Made by a program: the position numbers and the translations under genes. A DNA stretch of 64,000 nt from Taudactylus pleione. Lineage: Eukaryota > Chordata > Amphibia > Anura > Myobatrachidae. Positions 32,001 through 46,316 of this stretch are shown one piece after another. The first letter of the stretch is position 1. Every line of letters starts with the position of its first letter. The DNA lies in assembly GCA_031769625.1 (NCBI GenBank), contig JAUIMM010000582.1:2680501-2744500 (forward strand), read 5' to 3'. A model generated the notes under the pieces. It did not search any database. It saw only the letters and a list, made by a program, of their open reading frames with translations, and was not told the origin of the DNA.

Positions 32001-35000
32001 CGGATTAGACACGATCGGCAACCTGAAATCATTGTCCTTTTATTTCTCGCGTTTGTGGGCCTCACTTACAATGAAACGTCCGGTTTTATTGGTACAGGCA
32101 AACAAGCGAGGTGGGTGGGCGTTCATCTTGTCCTTCAGACGGCTGGAAGTGCGGTACGGCGCCTTTCCACCCAGCGCCCCCCAGAAGTCATCTGCAACAT
32201 AGAAACAGCGTTACTCCCAGAATTCCTTCATCAGCCAGCGAGTCGGAAAGGAGTCATTATTTTCCCTTCGTGTATTATATATAATATATATATACACATA
32301 TATATACACACACTAAATCACAGGTTCTCAAACAGTGCATGTTTTCCAGGTCTCCTCATAGAGTCACAGTAAAAATAATTAGATCCACCTGTGGATCTTT
32401 TAAAATGTGTCAGTGAGTAATGACTACACCTGTGTTCCAGCTGGGTGACCTGGAAAACGTGACCTGTGTGAGAAGCTGTGCTCTATACCCATTTAATCCA
32501 GTGGTTCTCAAACTCTACGCTCAGGACCACAAACAGTGCATGTTTTCCAGGTCTCCTCACAGAATCACAGTAAAAATAATTAGCTCCACCTGTGGATCTT
32601 TTAACATGTGTCAGTGAGTAATGACTACACCTGTGCTCCTGCTGGGTGACCTGGAAAATGCGACCTGTGTAGGGTCCCGAGGACAGAGTTTGAGAACCAC
32701 TGATATAGAGGCCCAGGCTTAGTAATTGGTTACACAGTGCAGTAATAGAGGAGACAATGGCACGAGACCACACATTACAGTCTATGGCATCACAAAGCAA
32801 CACGGTGCGGACGAGTGACATTATAGTTCCAGTACCGGCAGCAGTTATACCCCTGGGTAATGCACTTGAACACGTTTTGCGCATTAAGTTACACCTGAAA
32901 AATGCAAATTTAGGTTTATAGACGGTCAACATGGATCCAGCACTTTAGTTGCAAACTAAAAACCCCATTTATAATAATGGGATCAGATAGAGGGCGGGAA
33001 ACTGAAAATCAGGAATTACCGGTCTCTCTGCCTTCGGCTACCTGTGTCCCAGACACTCCGAGGACACTTATCAATTCCTGGGCACCTCGTTTCTCGGGAT
33101 CACTAGCACCCTGTCCGACCCACAGGTAGGTGGCAGAGGGAGTCTTCAGGACAAAGGCGTCATTGGAGTTCAGATTACCGGCAGTGGCGTCCACCTAGAG
33201 GAGACGCAGTTATTAACACAGCACAAGTTTATACATATAATATAATGACCAGAGAAAGAAAAGCAAAAAGGAGGAGGAGGAAGAGTGAACAGATGCACAA
33301 ACTAATCTATAAAATCCAGAACATAAGATGTCTGATATTTTTATCTATCCATCTAATTATACTACTAGAACAGTTGCTCAGTCTGTCCCCTCGGTTCCTT
33401 ACTTCCATATTATGTTCCCGATTGGCAATTAAGCCGTTGTTTCGGACTATAATTTGGTAAAAAGAAAAAGATATTGGCTGCATATTTTTCCAATTATTCA
33501 TTGAAAGTAACTAGAAATAAAATGCATCCCGTTTGAATTAACAACAAAAGCAAAAAATTAATTCCAAAATCTCTGATAATGTGTTTTTAGCCCCCCCCCC
33601 CTTCATATAAAGCCAAACAGACCCCAAACATTGAAGCCAAGTATAAAGTTTTCCATAATCAGCTGTTTTAAATGTTCAAGTAATTAATTTGATCCTTATA
33701 TAGTGAATCTCCGGAGAATCCCCTCCATATGGAGTTCTGCCCTTACAGTAAAGACTCCTTACCTCCACTGCTCTGGAGAACCCAGAAGATGACGCACGGA
33801 CTTGGAAGAGACGCGTGTCCGCATCGGCCGCCTGACCACCATCCCTTGACGTGCCCCCTTTGTACACAATCAGCGGTTTCCCCCCGAACAAACTCAACAA
33901 ATGGGCGGGTTCCTTGCCCTGGACGACTCGGACCTGGAAACGAGGGATGAAGAATGTAATCAGGGCCGGACCAGATCGTAAATACAAACACGCTGGGAAT
34001 CCGGACCGCACGTTTCCCCATACAAGGGGGTACTTACTTACTTTACAATTTCTCACTTGGGAAATGCTCTTTTCACATAAAAGCACAAATCAAACTAAAA
34101 AAGGAGAAAGAGATACTAACAGGACTTACTAGTATACATTGTATGAAGCTCGCAAAAAAACTTTCTAAAGCCTCGAGGGGCACAGTGTACCCCTAATCTC
34201 AAAGTACTAACCAGGGCCGAAGCTAGGGTAGTGCGGCCGGTGCCATCGCACAGGGCACCACAGGTCAGGGGGCGATGTTTGGGCCTGTCACATTTCTGTT
34301 TATTATCATTCTTGCTTGTAGCTTCCTCTTCTTTCATCCCCAGCATCTCCTGGCCTCTCCTATCTCTTCCCTGGCCCTTCCCCATGAGGCATTGGCCCTC
34401 TCTCAGGTGCACTATATTATGTCCCTATTTATCCCCAGCATCTCCTGGCCTCTCCTATCTCTTCCCTGGCCCTTCCCCATGAGGCATTGGCCCTCTCTCA
34501 GGTGCACTATATTATGTCCCTATTTATCCCCAGCATCTCCTGACCTCCCCTATCTCTTCCCTGGCCCTTCCCCATGAGGCCATGACCCTCTCTCAGGTGC
34601 ACTATATTATGTCCCTATTTATCCCCAGCATCTCCTGGCCTCCCCTATCTCTTCCCTGGCCCTTCCCCATGAGGCCATGGTCCTCTCTCAGGTGCACTAT
34701 ATTATGTCCCTATTTATCCCCAGCATCTCCTGGCCTCTCCTATCTCTTCCCTGGCCCTTCCCCATGAGGCATTGGCCCTCTCTCAGGTGCACTATATTAT
34801 GTCCCTATTTATCCCCAGCATCTCCTGACCTCCCCTATCTCTTCCCTGGCCCTTCCCCATGAGGCCATGACCCTCTCTCAGGTGCACTATATTATGTCCC
34901 TATTTATCCCCAGCATCTCCTGGCCTCCCCTATCTCTTCCCTGGCCCTTCCCCATGAGGCCATGGTCCTCTCTCAGGTGCACTATATTATGTCCCTATTT

Positions 35001-38000
35001 ATCCCCAGCATCTCCTGGCCTCTCCTATCTCTTCCCTGGCCCTTCTCCATGAGGCCATGGCCTTCTCTCAGGTGCACTATATTATGTCCCTATTTATCCC
35101 CAGCATCTCCTGGCCTCCCCTATCTCTTCCCTGGCCCTTCCCCATGAGGCATTGGCCCTCTCTCAGGTGCACTATATTATGTCCCTATTTATCCCCAGCA
35201 TCTCCTGGCCTCCCCTATCTCTTCCCTGGCCCTTCCCCATGAGGCCGTGGCCCTCTCTCAGGTGCACTATATTATGTCCCTATTTATCCCCAGCATCTCC
35301 TGGCCTCCCCTATCTCTTCCCTGGCCCTTCCCCATGAGGCCATGGCCCTCTCTCAGGTGCACTATATTATGTCCCTATTTATCCCCAGCATCTCCTGGCC
35401 TCCCCTATCTCTTCCCTGGCCGGTCCCCATGAGGCCATGGCCCTCTCTCAGGTGCACTATATTATGTCCCTATTTATCCCCAGCATCTCCTGGCCTCTCC
35501 CATCTCTTCCCTGACCCTTCCCCATGAGGCCACGGCCCTTTTTTGGGTGCATTATGTCTCTTTGAAAAAGGAGGGGGGCACCAATGCTCTTTTTGGCACA
35601 GGGCACCAAAAAGTCTAGATATGGCTCTGGTACTATTAGAGAACAGTCGCAAAACACTTCCCTACAGCACTGGCAGGACAGATTCTGTATTTTGAATCTA
35701 TAACAAATGGGACCCCCCCAAAAAACAGTTTCTGGATCAGAATGTTTAAAGGTTCTCACCAATCTTTAATGTTTAGTCACCGAATATAACCTGAAGCTAG
35801 TACATAACGAGAAAATAAATCATGCTTATTTGGATGCACAATGTCCTTCAGATGTTAAGTAAATTATATTCAGATTGTACGGCATAACCCCCATTCCCCT
35901 GCATGATCTCACGTCACATCCCTAATATTCAGGGCCTACAACATTTATCCAGACATGAAAACCCATCAGGACCCCAGAACACAGCCTCGGGTTTTAGTAT
36001 TCTGCAAAGGTTTAGGGTCCGCTCAGCCGACCAGTTTCCATGACAGCTATTGTCAGAGTCACAAAAGTTTGAATAAAGGACTTCCAGCGGCCACTTCTGC
36101 AGCCATACCGGTCAGCAAGTGACCAGCTTATCAGGAAAGGGTCTGTAATAGGAAGACGCAGCACTAAACTAGGCACTGACCGTGTTTGAGCCGGGTATAA
36201 TAAATGCTAGATGAGGACAGATTTCCTTCCTCGCACTGTGATCACGCACAAAGGACAACATGCAGGTTACACTCCGTGACCGCATGCAGGGGGAAGAAAT
36301 TAAGAACTAGTGCCCTTCAATACATGTATGACACATGCGGGAGAGGTGGAACGCTCACGCACGGCCATGCAGAATACCTGGGTCCTTGAACCCTGTGGGG
36401 AGAGAAAATTTGAAGGTCTGATAAGAAAAAATTTAATAAAAATGCCAGCGCACAGGATTGCGGCGGATGCACCATAATTTGCCGTTGCAGCAGAGGGGCT
36501 CAATCTATCGCCAGTAGAGGGTGGTGAGGGGGCAACATGAAAGTCCTGTAGCTGACACTGCCAACGTATTGCTCAGGTACCCGAGTGCTACCTCAGTACC
36601 AGCTGCCCACAAGGCACCCTCTGCACAGCAGGATGTGGGTACGGAAGAGGGAGGAGCCATCTGGCCAACGCCTGAAGGGGACCAATCGGGGAGATTAAAT
36701 CTTCTAAAGAGGGGAAAAGGAGGCGTTGCCCATTTCAACCAATCAGACTCAAAGTGGTGCAGGGGGTGGAGGTAATCAAACATCAAAACGGTAACAATAT
36801 GATCACTTTGCATAAAATGCTCAGGGGCAGATGTATTAAGCTCTGGAGAGTGAAATATGACATTTAGGAGCAGATTGGCTGGAGCAGCATTTATCATACA
36901 CTGTGTGATAACACTGGCTGTGTATGATAAACGATGCTCCAGCCAATCAGCTCCTGAGTGATAACACTGGCTGTGTATGATAAACGGTGCTCCAGCCAAT
37001 CAGCTCCTGAGTGATAACACTGGCTGTGTATGATAAACGATGCTCCAGCCAATCAGCTCCTGAGTGATAACACTGGCTGTGTATGATAAACGGTGCTCCA
37101 GCCAATCAGCTCCTGAGTGATAACACTGGCTGTGTATGATAAACGGTGCTCCAGCCAATCAGCTCCTGAGTGATAACATTCGCTGTGTATGATAAACGGT
37201 GCTCCAGCCAATCAGCTCCTGAGTGATAACATTCGCTGTGTATGATAAACGGTGCTCCATCCAATCAGCTCCCAACTGTCATTTTTCAGACAGGTGAGTG
37301 GCTGGATGTTTATCACTCTCCACAGCTTAGTACATCTGCCCGTCAGCCCCTCTAGCTTCAGTCACATCATTGATTACATACAGGAGTGCCACCTTCCATG
37401 TGCCAGCCATACTAGGAGGAAGTGGCATTACGTAACCCTCCTGCAGATACAGACCAGACCAGCCTGCACAGCTCACACCGAATACGCTCCCCGAGGGCTT
37501 GTCAACATTAGATCTCCCAGTGGCTCAGCCAGAAATTCAGGTTAATAGAAAGCGTGACAGCATTAACCCCGTCAGTAGTGGACTCTTCTACGCTGGATTT
37601 CATTTGGTTTCTCACAATAAGCAGCTTACGTGTGTTAATGATAAACTGCGTGCAACATTTTACCAACGTCACTTTTGCGCAAAATTACCCAAATAATAAA
37701 ATATGTGACTGGGCGCTAGCATTGCTTTCTGCAGCGATTTGCCGTAATGCAAGGTTCGGAATTAAATCGCATCTTGCTCGGTATGTAATGTGTATTATTT
37801 GCAGTTGCACAAAAAAGTAAAAATTTAAAAAAATTTGCCTCCACCCCGTGTGTTCCGGTGCAGGCTGGATAAACGGAAAAGGAGGCGATGATCTAAGGCT
37901 ATAAAATGACAAAACCGTCCCAGTCTATGGAATTCAGCCGTCAGTGTTACTAGTGACTGGGTGTAATATCAGTAATCACCTGCACAGGGCCACCCCCCAG

Positions 38001-41000
38001 CTCCTCGTCCAGCTGGGCGCTCAGGAAGGCGGAGGCCGCTATCTCGTCCTTGGTCGAATCCAGCCCTTGCCTGGAACATGAGAGACATCGGTCAGTGACA
38101 AATCTCCGCTGAGCCTCAATCACAAACAAAACGGTGACACAATGACGAATACAACGGCGGCTTCTCCAGTGCGCAATCCGGGACCAAGTTCCGCCTATAA
38201 TTATCCCAATCATTCCCCGTGCCCGAGGCAGCACCCGTTGGCTCAACGTTTGATATTGGCATAATTAGGAAAGAGATTATGCACCGACAGATAACACTAT
38301 TACTCTGCATTAACAAACAACTGGTCGGTAACATCAGCCCCACAAGTGCCAGGACCCCCTGCTCCCTCAAACAGATCCCCTAATACGGTTCCTAAATTTG
38401 CCAAGATCTTTTCAACCTACATAAAATCCCCCCCCCCCAAAAAAAAAAAAAAAAAAAAAACACAACAACCACCAAGGTTTAACACCAGATAATGGTTTTA
38501 AAGGATATCCATGGCCGAGCACAGATGGTTACATCAAAAGAGCAAGGTACTAATTAAGTCACCTGTGCCAAAGCATGGATATCCTTAAAACCTGGACTGT
38601 TAGAGTACAGAGTTTGGGAACCTTTGGTTTAATAATTAACCCACTTCTCACAATAATGTCACAATACCCATTTACTATTCTTGGTAGACTTCACTGTGAC
38701 GCTACTAATATACCTGCACTCATTATATAAATATAATAAACACACTCATTATATATAAATATAATATATGCTCATTTCTCCGCAGGACTTTGTTACATCA
38801 GTTTAGTAACTATTAGGACAAAGCTCCCAAGTCGCAAAATAAAATGTGGAATTTATCCCAAAACGATTAATACGATAACCGTTCTAGCCGCCCTATAATA
38901 CTGTACATCATCGATTAAATGTATAAACAGATATAATGACAAACCCATTAGATCCCAGTATATAACCATCTACCAATCTATACAAGACAGGTGATACCAG
39001 GGTATTACGTCCCCATACTGCCGGGGGCAATAGCTTCCCACTGCGCTAGCGCAGAAATACCAGAATCATCGTCCTAATTACCAGGTGTAGATAATTTGGC
39101 CCTTTTTGCCGCCATGGCTGTAATTGTATAAAACGATGTAACTGTCTCCGCCGTAGAACTGTCCATAATGCGATTTAGACACCGGCACTTTCTCCGATGC
39201 TTCAATGCGCCAAATCTGCAATACAGAAGTTACAAGATGTGAGGGAGAGATGCCCAAAGCTTAGACAGAGGCAATGACTGAGGAAAAGCAGAATATGGAC
39301 ACAGTTTTGTGCAGATTGTGTTATGCAAAGTAGTAACTAGAGTAAGAAATCTATAGCAGCATAATCTGCAGCTAAATGGACACTTTAGCTATCGGTCAGT
39401 GACTTATATCTGTCAGTGTGTACTCAGCATAAGTTACAAATCGCCAAACACTGAAAGAGATCAGATGCGGATTTCCATGTGATCCGTTTTAGTGTAACAT
39501 GGGGCTTTGCTGCTCTCTGGTGGACAGAAGAAGAACTACAATCAAATTACATTAATTTTATGGGAGTCTATTCTATAAACTAAAATGTTAAAAAAGTTAT
39601 TACAGTATGGTCCAAATTTTTTCAGGTGTCCTGTGAGTCTTAAGTTTTATTTAGGGTACTAAGAAATTAGGGGGAGAGGTCACTGGACTCTGCAATCTGG
39701 CTGGACCAAAATGCAATATATAGCACCTATCCTTGTGTATCAATGCCTATTTCCCTATAGAGTGTAAGCATGCGAGCAGGGCCTTCCTACCTATATATCT
39801 GTCTGTTATTACCCAGTTTTGTTCCATTAAGGTTTAGAATTGCGAAGCGAAAAGGAATATATGTTGCGCTATATAAGAAACGGTTAATAAATAAATTGGA
39901 GGAGATAGTCTACTGTTAAGTACTAACAAAAACCAGACGTCACCGGTATTCGGCCGTACATTCATACATTGCACTTTATCCGGCTTTATAAACCGCATGA
40001 GTTAGGTGTTTATAGGTGGTCTCCATTGAGAACCGCAGTCACACAGTAGTCACCCCACCCCAGCACTCACCTGTTTATCGCCAGACCCGTCATCCACCAT
40101 TCCGTGCTGAGCCGCCATGGCCGAGGACTCGTGTAGCGAGCTGACGTCGAAGGGAACGTTCTCGATCTTGGCAATGTGGTTGGAGATATAGGCGATGCCC
40201 ATGCCTTCCGTTTGGTCCTTGTCCCGCCAGTTCTTGAAGAACTGTTTGAACAGCGGCGTCTCTCCAGACTCTGGGAGAACTTGTACCTGACGGGACATCA
40301 CAAAATAACGCCGATGAACACATGGTCTGCACCTCAGAAGTAAGGTGGGTACTCTGAATACTAAGGCTCCCCACTCACTAGTTTTGCATGGGGGGGGGGG
40401 AACTTTTTAAACCTCCAGCGCCACCTTGTGGAGTAGGGAGCATTAAAAAAAAAAAAATTGTGGGAACTGACCCCGTGAGTTAGATCGTTACCTGGGTTTG
40501 CTTGGGATATCCCATTTTGGAGATAAACTCTGTGGATGTTTTCAAGGCCTCTTTCTTTTCCTCCAAGTTGGCATTTTTACCTGGACAGGTGATGGGATAA
40601 CATGAGAAACGCGACAACTGTGCAGAGTTCTAAGATGCTAAATAACGATTACATACATGATACAGGGCGTTCATAGCAAGTGATGCCAAAGATAAGAATT
40701 GCGCATGTAGTGATCAGAGGCTGAGTGTTCACCGACCTCCCATTGTCATCGCGCAGAACAGAGCTCCAACACCCAAATCCTTCGGGGAATCTCAGTTCCA
40801 CCAACTGTCTCACAAAGCTCCGCTCAATGCAGAAACTGCTCATCCGCACGTTGAGACCGCCAAAGGACCCCCAAGCTGTCTGCTGAATGGTGCATATCCA
40901 GGATGTATAAAAATCACTATGCTCCATTCTATAGCACTTGGGGCTATTCCTGGTTACGGTTTCAAAAGATGCTCTGCATAGTGTATCACAGTAAACAGAA

Positions 41001-44000
41001 TTCTGCAGAACATTGCTCTGTTCCAAACACTAAGGGCCTGATTCAGACCTGCTCGCAAGCACATAGCGCTCGCAAGCGGGTCGATTGTGTAACAGTGCGC
41101 ATGCGCACTGCACGTGCGCGAGCTCCGGAGCGAGCGCAAAAAGCACTCGCAACAAACGGGGTGGCTGTCTTTGTTGATCGACAGCTCGCCCAGTTTTGTA
41201 GGCGGGGAGGGGGGGGTGGCCGGGCAAACGCCTGCCGTTTGTGGGCGGCCCTACTGACATCACTCGTGATGTCAGTAGGTGGACTTTAGAGCAGGAAGTC
41301 CACTGGGGCTTGCGGCCATGAGATACACGCTAGGACGATCGATCGCCCAGCCAATCCGCCATCCTATCAGATGATCGGAAAGTGCATATACTCTTTCCAA
41401 TCGTTGGCCCGATGTCACAACTGGGCGGGCATTTACATGTGCCCGCCAAGATGTGATGTCAGTCACCCGTGGCATCTGCAGCAAGCGTACAGGCGGTCGG
41501 CTGACTGCCCCTACACACGGCACGATGTGCCGAAATGTCTAGAGATATATCTGCCATCGGCTGTCTGTACACACCGGCCAGCATTAGGCCCCGGGTGCAA
41601 TATATTTGAGGTGGAATCATTTCAAGCAACATCTCCCTACTCCCCACAACAGGGGTAAATTACAAAAACACGTCCCCCCTCCACCCACCCAGGACAAACC
41701 TTTCCATACGAAGATCTTTCCATCGGAGCCGTGATCCAGGATGAAACAGTCATCGGAGTTGAGGGCGGACTGTGTGAACGGGTTTTCATCAGCAACCAGA
41801 GACACAGACATGGCTCCACCGCTATTGGAGACCTGGGAATAGGGAAATGGAATATTACTCCAAGAGGAATATCTGACAATTACAGAGAGGCAATGGCCTA
41901 CAGACGCAGGAAATACAGGATGCCGGTGGCATGAGATCAAGCATTAACTCCATCCAATACGATGCCAGCCCTACCCGCCACATCATCAATATCCACTGTG
42001 GTGCCAGCCCTACCCACCCATATAACCAATATTCACAATGGCACCAACCTACCGTCATTTTACTAAGAGCCACACTGGCACCAGCCTTACCCACCATATT
42101 AATAACCCCCTTGGTATTACCTCTGCCCATCTATCCTGCCATAAATATCAATATATACAACTCCAAACGGAAAATCTTCAGATCCGAAGTGTATGTTACA
42201 TTGAACGCGTTTCGCTCACAGTACTAAGTGTTAACTCACAGGGGTGTAACAGCTAAAAAGGATGACGGCCTCTCCCCCTCCGTATAACGGTAAGTTAATA
42301 TGAACGGTTTGTATGTATTCAGCCCGCTGTCCAGCGCAGACCCAACAAATCGGTTGACAAGCAGACAGTTAGCGGGGGATTACGGGGTGCGCAGATACAG
42401 CTTCCTAACTAGCGCTGGGTCAGTATGTGGACATACTGTATAGGAAAAATAATAAACACTGCAACAGGGCTGCCGTACAGCTCGTGATAAACTGGACCTC
42501 AGAGGGTCCCCGCTATGGTCTTCAGGAGATTCTCGGGTTTGGAATAATCAACTTGCGCAAAACTGCATATTATGGTTATTAAACCCAATTAGAGTAAGTG
42601 ACTCCACCCATAAAGTCAGCACTTTCTTACACCCCACCCAATCAATGGCAGAAAGCCCCTTGTACATCACTGCCCCACCCCAGACTTGGTACGTTCATAC
42701 GCTTCCATAACACAGTAGCTGGTGCGTTACTGGTTCATTTAAAAACGGATACACAACACATTCGCCGTCTGTTCCAAGGCGGAATCTGCTACAGTAAATC
42801 TGGTTCCAGCCTCTCCAGTTATACATACAGGACCCAGTATGGACCAGTAACAAGACGGGAACCCCAGACTACCATTACTACTATATAGGGACACCAATGT
42901 AAGAAGCTGCCGCCGTGCCCTGTACATCCCAACACTCTATCCCGTTTTATTCCAGCGTCCCATTCTGCGGACGTCATACGTTTCCTATGATAATACCGCA
43001 AACAAAACACGTTCTACAGCCTCTAAAATCTCAGCTTGTACAAAGCATAAATGGTGGCTAACTGAATTGCAAAGAGTTCTAACAAAACTTTCCTTTAGCG
43101 CCCCATGTTATAAACGTATGAGAGATACTTTGTTAGTTACTTTGTAAAGCTTGGCAAGTTTCCTATTTGTAGCATCAGCTTTGAGGTCATCAGAGGGTCC
43201 CTCGGGCAGATCCGGCTTCTCTCCCAGAACCTGGAATAACAGAGGGAAAGGTTAATGGATTCCACCTCACAGGCCCATAGCCTCAGTACTGCAATTCTCA
43301 GACATCAGATTAAACACCGCAACCCACAACTCGCCAGCTTTTGATGAACTACAAGTCCCAGTAAGCATCGGCAGAGCCCACATTCCTGACCACTAGCCGC
43401 ATTTTGTCCTAGGAAAGGTTGGCAGATCGTTCATTCATCCGCAGACCAATGTCCCTCTAATCTGTGGCCATGACTATATGTACGGGAAGGAGATGCAGCC
43501 TCCGGTAAATAGCAGTTTTCCACCTATGAGCTGGTGTCGTGTGGTCTATATCGTGCTGGCGCTGTTATTCTGCAGAGCATAATGAGGCCCCTGATAGATC
43601 CCGTGACACCTTCATAACAAAGAATGACTGAGTGTGGGCTTATCATACGTATGCCTTCATCATTACCAGAAGTGTCCAGCAGGTGTCTCACTTCCTGAGC
43701 TTATGATGGTTTCTCCCCCACTGCCAGGCACAGTCTGGATGTCACTCTCACTCTGGGGGCCTGATTCAGAGCCGGACGCTATTTGCGGATGCTCGTTCAG
43801 AAAAATGGGCTGGCTATTTAAATTGAGCGCTCGCTGTTTGCGGTCTGTTGACGCCTCTATGTCTGAGCGAGCGAACAAAACATGCGCTCGCTATTCTGTA
43901 AAGACGCCCCTTGGCCGCTCGCATCATACGTCATCTCCGCTATTTTGATTAATCGAGTACATCGAAAGGCGAATGAACTGCTCGCAGTGCTTGTGGTAGG

Positions 44001-46279
44001 ATTTTCCTACCGCAATCATGCGAGCAGTTCAGGCTAAAATACAACCAAGTGACGTGGTCGATGACGCTGCTTTGTTAATTATGCACACCCTTAAAAACAC
44101 CCGTTTTGATGTTTTGGCACGCCTGCGTTCGGATCAGCACTCCCCGTTTTCAAGCACCTTCCCCTGTTACCACCCACAAACGCCTCATCCTGTCACTCAA
44201 ATTAGCAGGCACACGCTATTTTGCGAGCACACGATTTCCGACCGCACTGACTGGTTGGCGCATGCGCATTACGACCCATACGCATATGTGCGAACATCGC
44301 TCGGAGCGAACGAGCGGCCGCTTACGAGCGGCTCCGAAACAGGCCCAGTGTCCTTTATGTATGGAAGTATCGCTACACAGTGCTACTACTTAGGTTATTC
44401 CCAGATTATTATTCAGTAGAACAAATGAAAGTGGGTATTTGTGACAGGACAGAATGATCAGGTCCAAGGACAAAAGTAATTTGACTCCATATTAGCAACA
44501 GGTAAGGTCTAAAAGGGGTTTATTTACTAAAGTGCTGGTTTCTAGAAGGGATGTTGCCCATAGCAACCAGATTCTAGCCATTAAGTTAATAAAGTAGAAA
44601 CTGATTAGTTGCTATGGGCATCTCCACTTCTAAAAACCCGCACTTTTGCACATATATCCCTAAAAATTGTCCCGGCTAGTCAGCTCTGACAAGGGTCTAA
44701 GACCCCCACTGTAACCTCTGCACTCAGGCGATGCTCTGTTACTGTAGATGACAGCAGGGGCAGAACTATGGGAGACAATGGAGGCGCCTGCCGCCGCGCT
44801 CCAGCACTGAAGGGGCGCCTCCTCCATTGCCCACAATATATTTACCCCACTTAGAGCTGTAACTATGTACCTGGAGTGTACCGTCATGGCCGCCCAATAC
44901 ATGGCACCTCTTCCCGGCACCTGAGAAGCCACCGTACACTAGTGGGGAGCTCCGTGTTAGACCATTAGATACTGCCTCAGTCTATCTATAGCCTGTCCCT
45001 AACTCACTGGTGTCGCTATTCTATTCTATTGTCAATGCGACACGTCCGGCGCCCTCCCACAACTCTGTCGCACTCCTCCGTGGTATGCCTATATCCTGTG
45101 CGCAACTGCGGCTGTATCTGCTTGTGAAAACATTACAGTGCGTCTGGGATGAACTTACACCACAGGCTGCCAGTACTTTCATAAGAGACAAATTCCCCCA
45201 GAACCCCCCCCGCGAGACTACAATATGGGTTTAAGTGAGGGCGGCAGATTTGGCGATCTTAAATAACGTATCACTACCTTTAATAATGTAGGCGAGGGGG
45301 AGAGACTAAACGTAAAAAAGTCATACGTGGTCTTTGAGGAAGTTTCATGTAACAGGATACGACCAACGCAAGAGGCCAAATCACTTCCAGATGTTGGAAT
45401 GTCTCAGCCCCCCCCGGGCGAGATTTTATCTGGAGTACGTTTGTTAGAGACTCTTCTTCCCGGTCACCAGTCTGTGGCGCAGTAATGCTGCAGAACCATC
45501 GAAGTTTATGCTGTATGTCTCTCATCTGTCACTTTTGCCCGGTGTGACCCCCATCGTATACAGAAGGCTGCATAGACTGTTTACATGCGGGGCCCTCTAA
45601 CGTCTGACGGTTACTACTCAGTGCTGTACGATCATCACTACTAGGTCTTTCCAATTGTAGAGTTCTACCGATCATGCCGGCGCTATACAATTGTTAGCGC
45701 TAGTAAAAACGATCAAATGTCAGGAAATTTTCTAAAAGCCACTCTGAGATCGAGAGAGACATCCCAGCCGTACGCAATTAATTTTAATGATGAACCACGG
45801 TTCCAAAATGGTGCATTAAAATAAAGTTATGACCACGTCAAATCTTTCCCACAAGTTACTTTATTTCCCCAAAGCCTGAATCAAAATTTTTATAGGGTTT
45901 AACTGAAATAATCAAATATTTCATTAACAAACAGCCCTTTTAAAAAAGGGACTTAAATGTTATAGAAATGGTTTTATACTTTTTTTTATGTATATTAGAG
46001 AACCAGAGGTCTTGCGATTTGCAGGAGAGAGATCACCTCCCAAAGACTGATCTTACCCCAGGAGAAAGAACTAGGAGACGGAAGCTGGACTGGATGACCG
46101 GACAGTATATTGTCTAAGTTTATTGGAGAGTCGGAATATGCCTGCACCTATAGGCGGCTGCAAGACAAGAGTGTGCAAAATGCCTATATGATCACTAGTG
46201 TGCCCAATGTGTTGCTTGCTGAACCACTATACTATACACTGACAGGGAGAAACGAGGGAGGTCACAGGTTGTAAAGGAA

Positions 46280-46316
<37 letters not shown>

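Noticed and set aside
34231..35527. Series of 61-codon frames each 95 bp apart
   Set aside because: Phase-shifted translations of the 95-bp array inside a hAT element.
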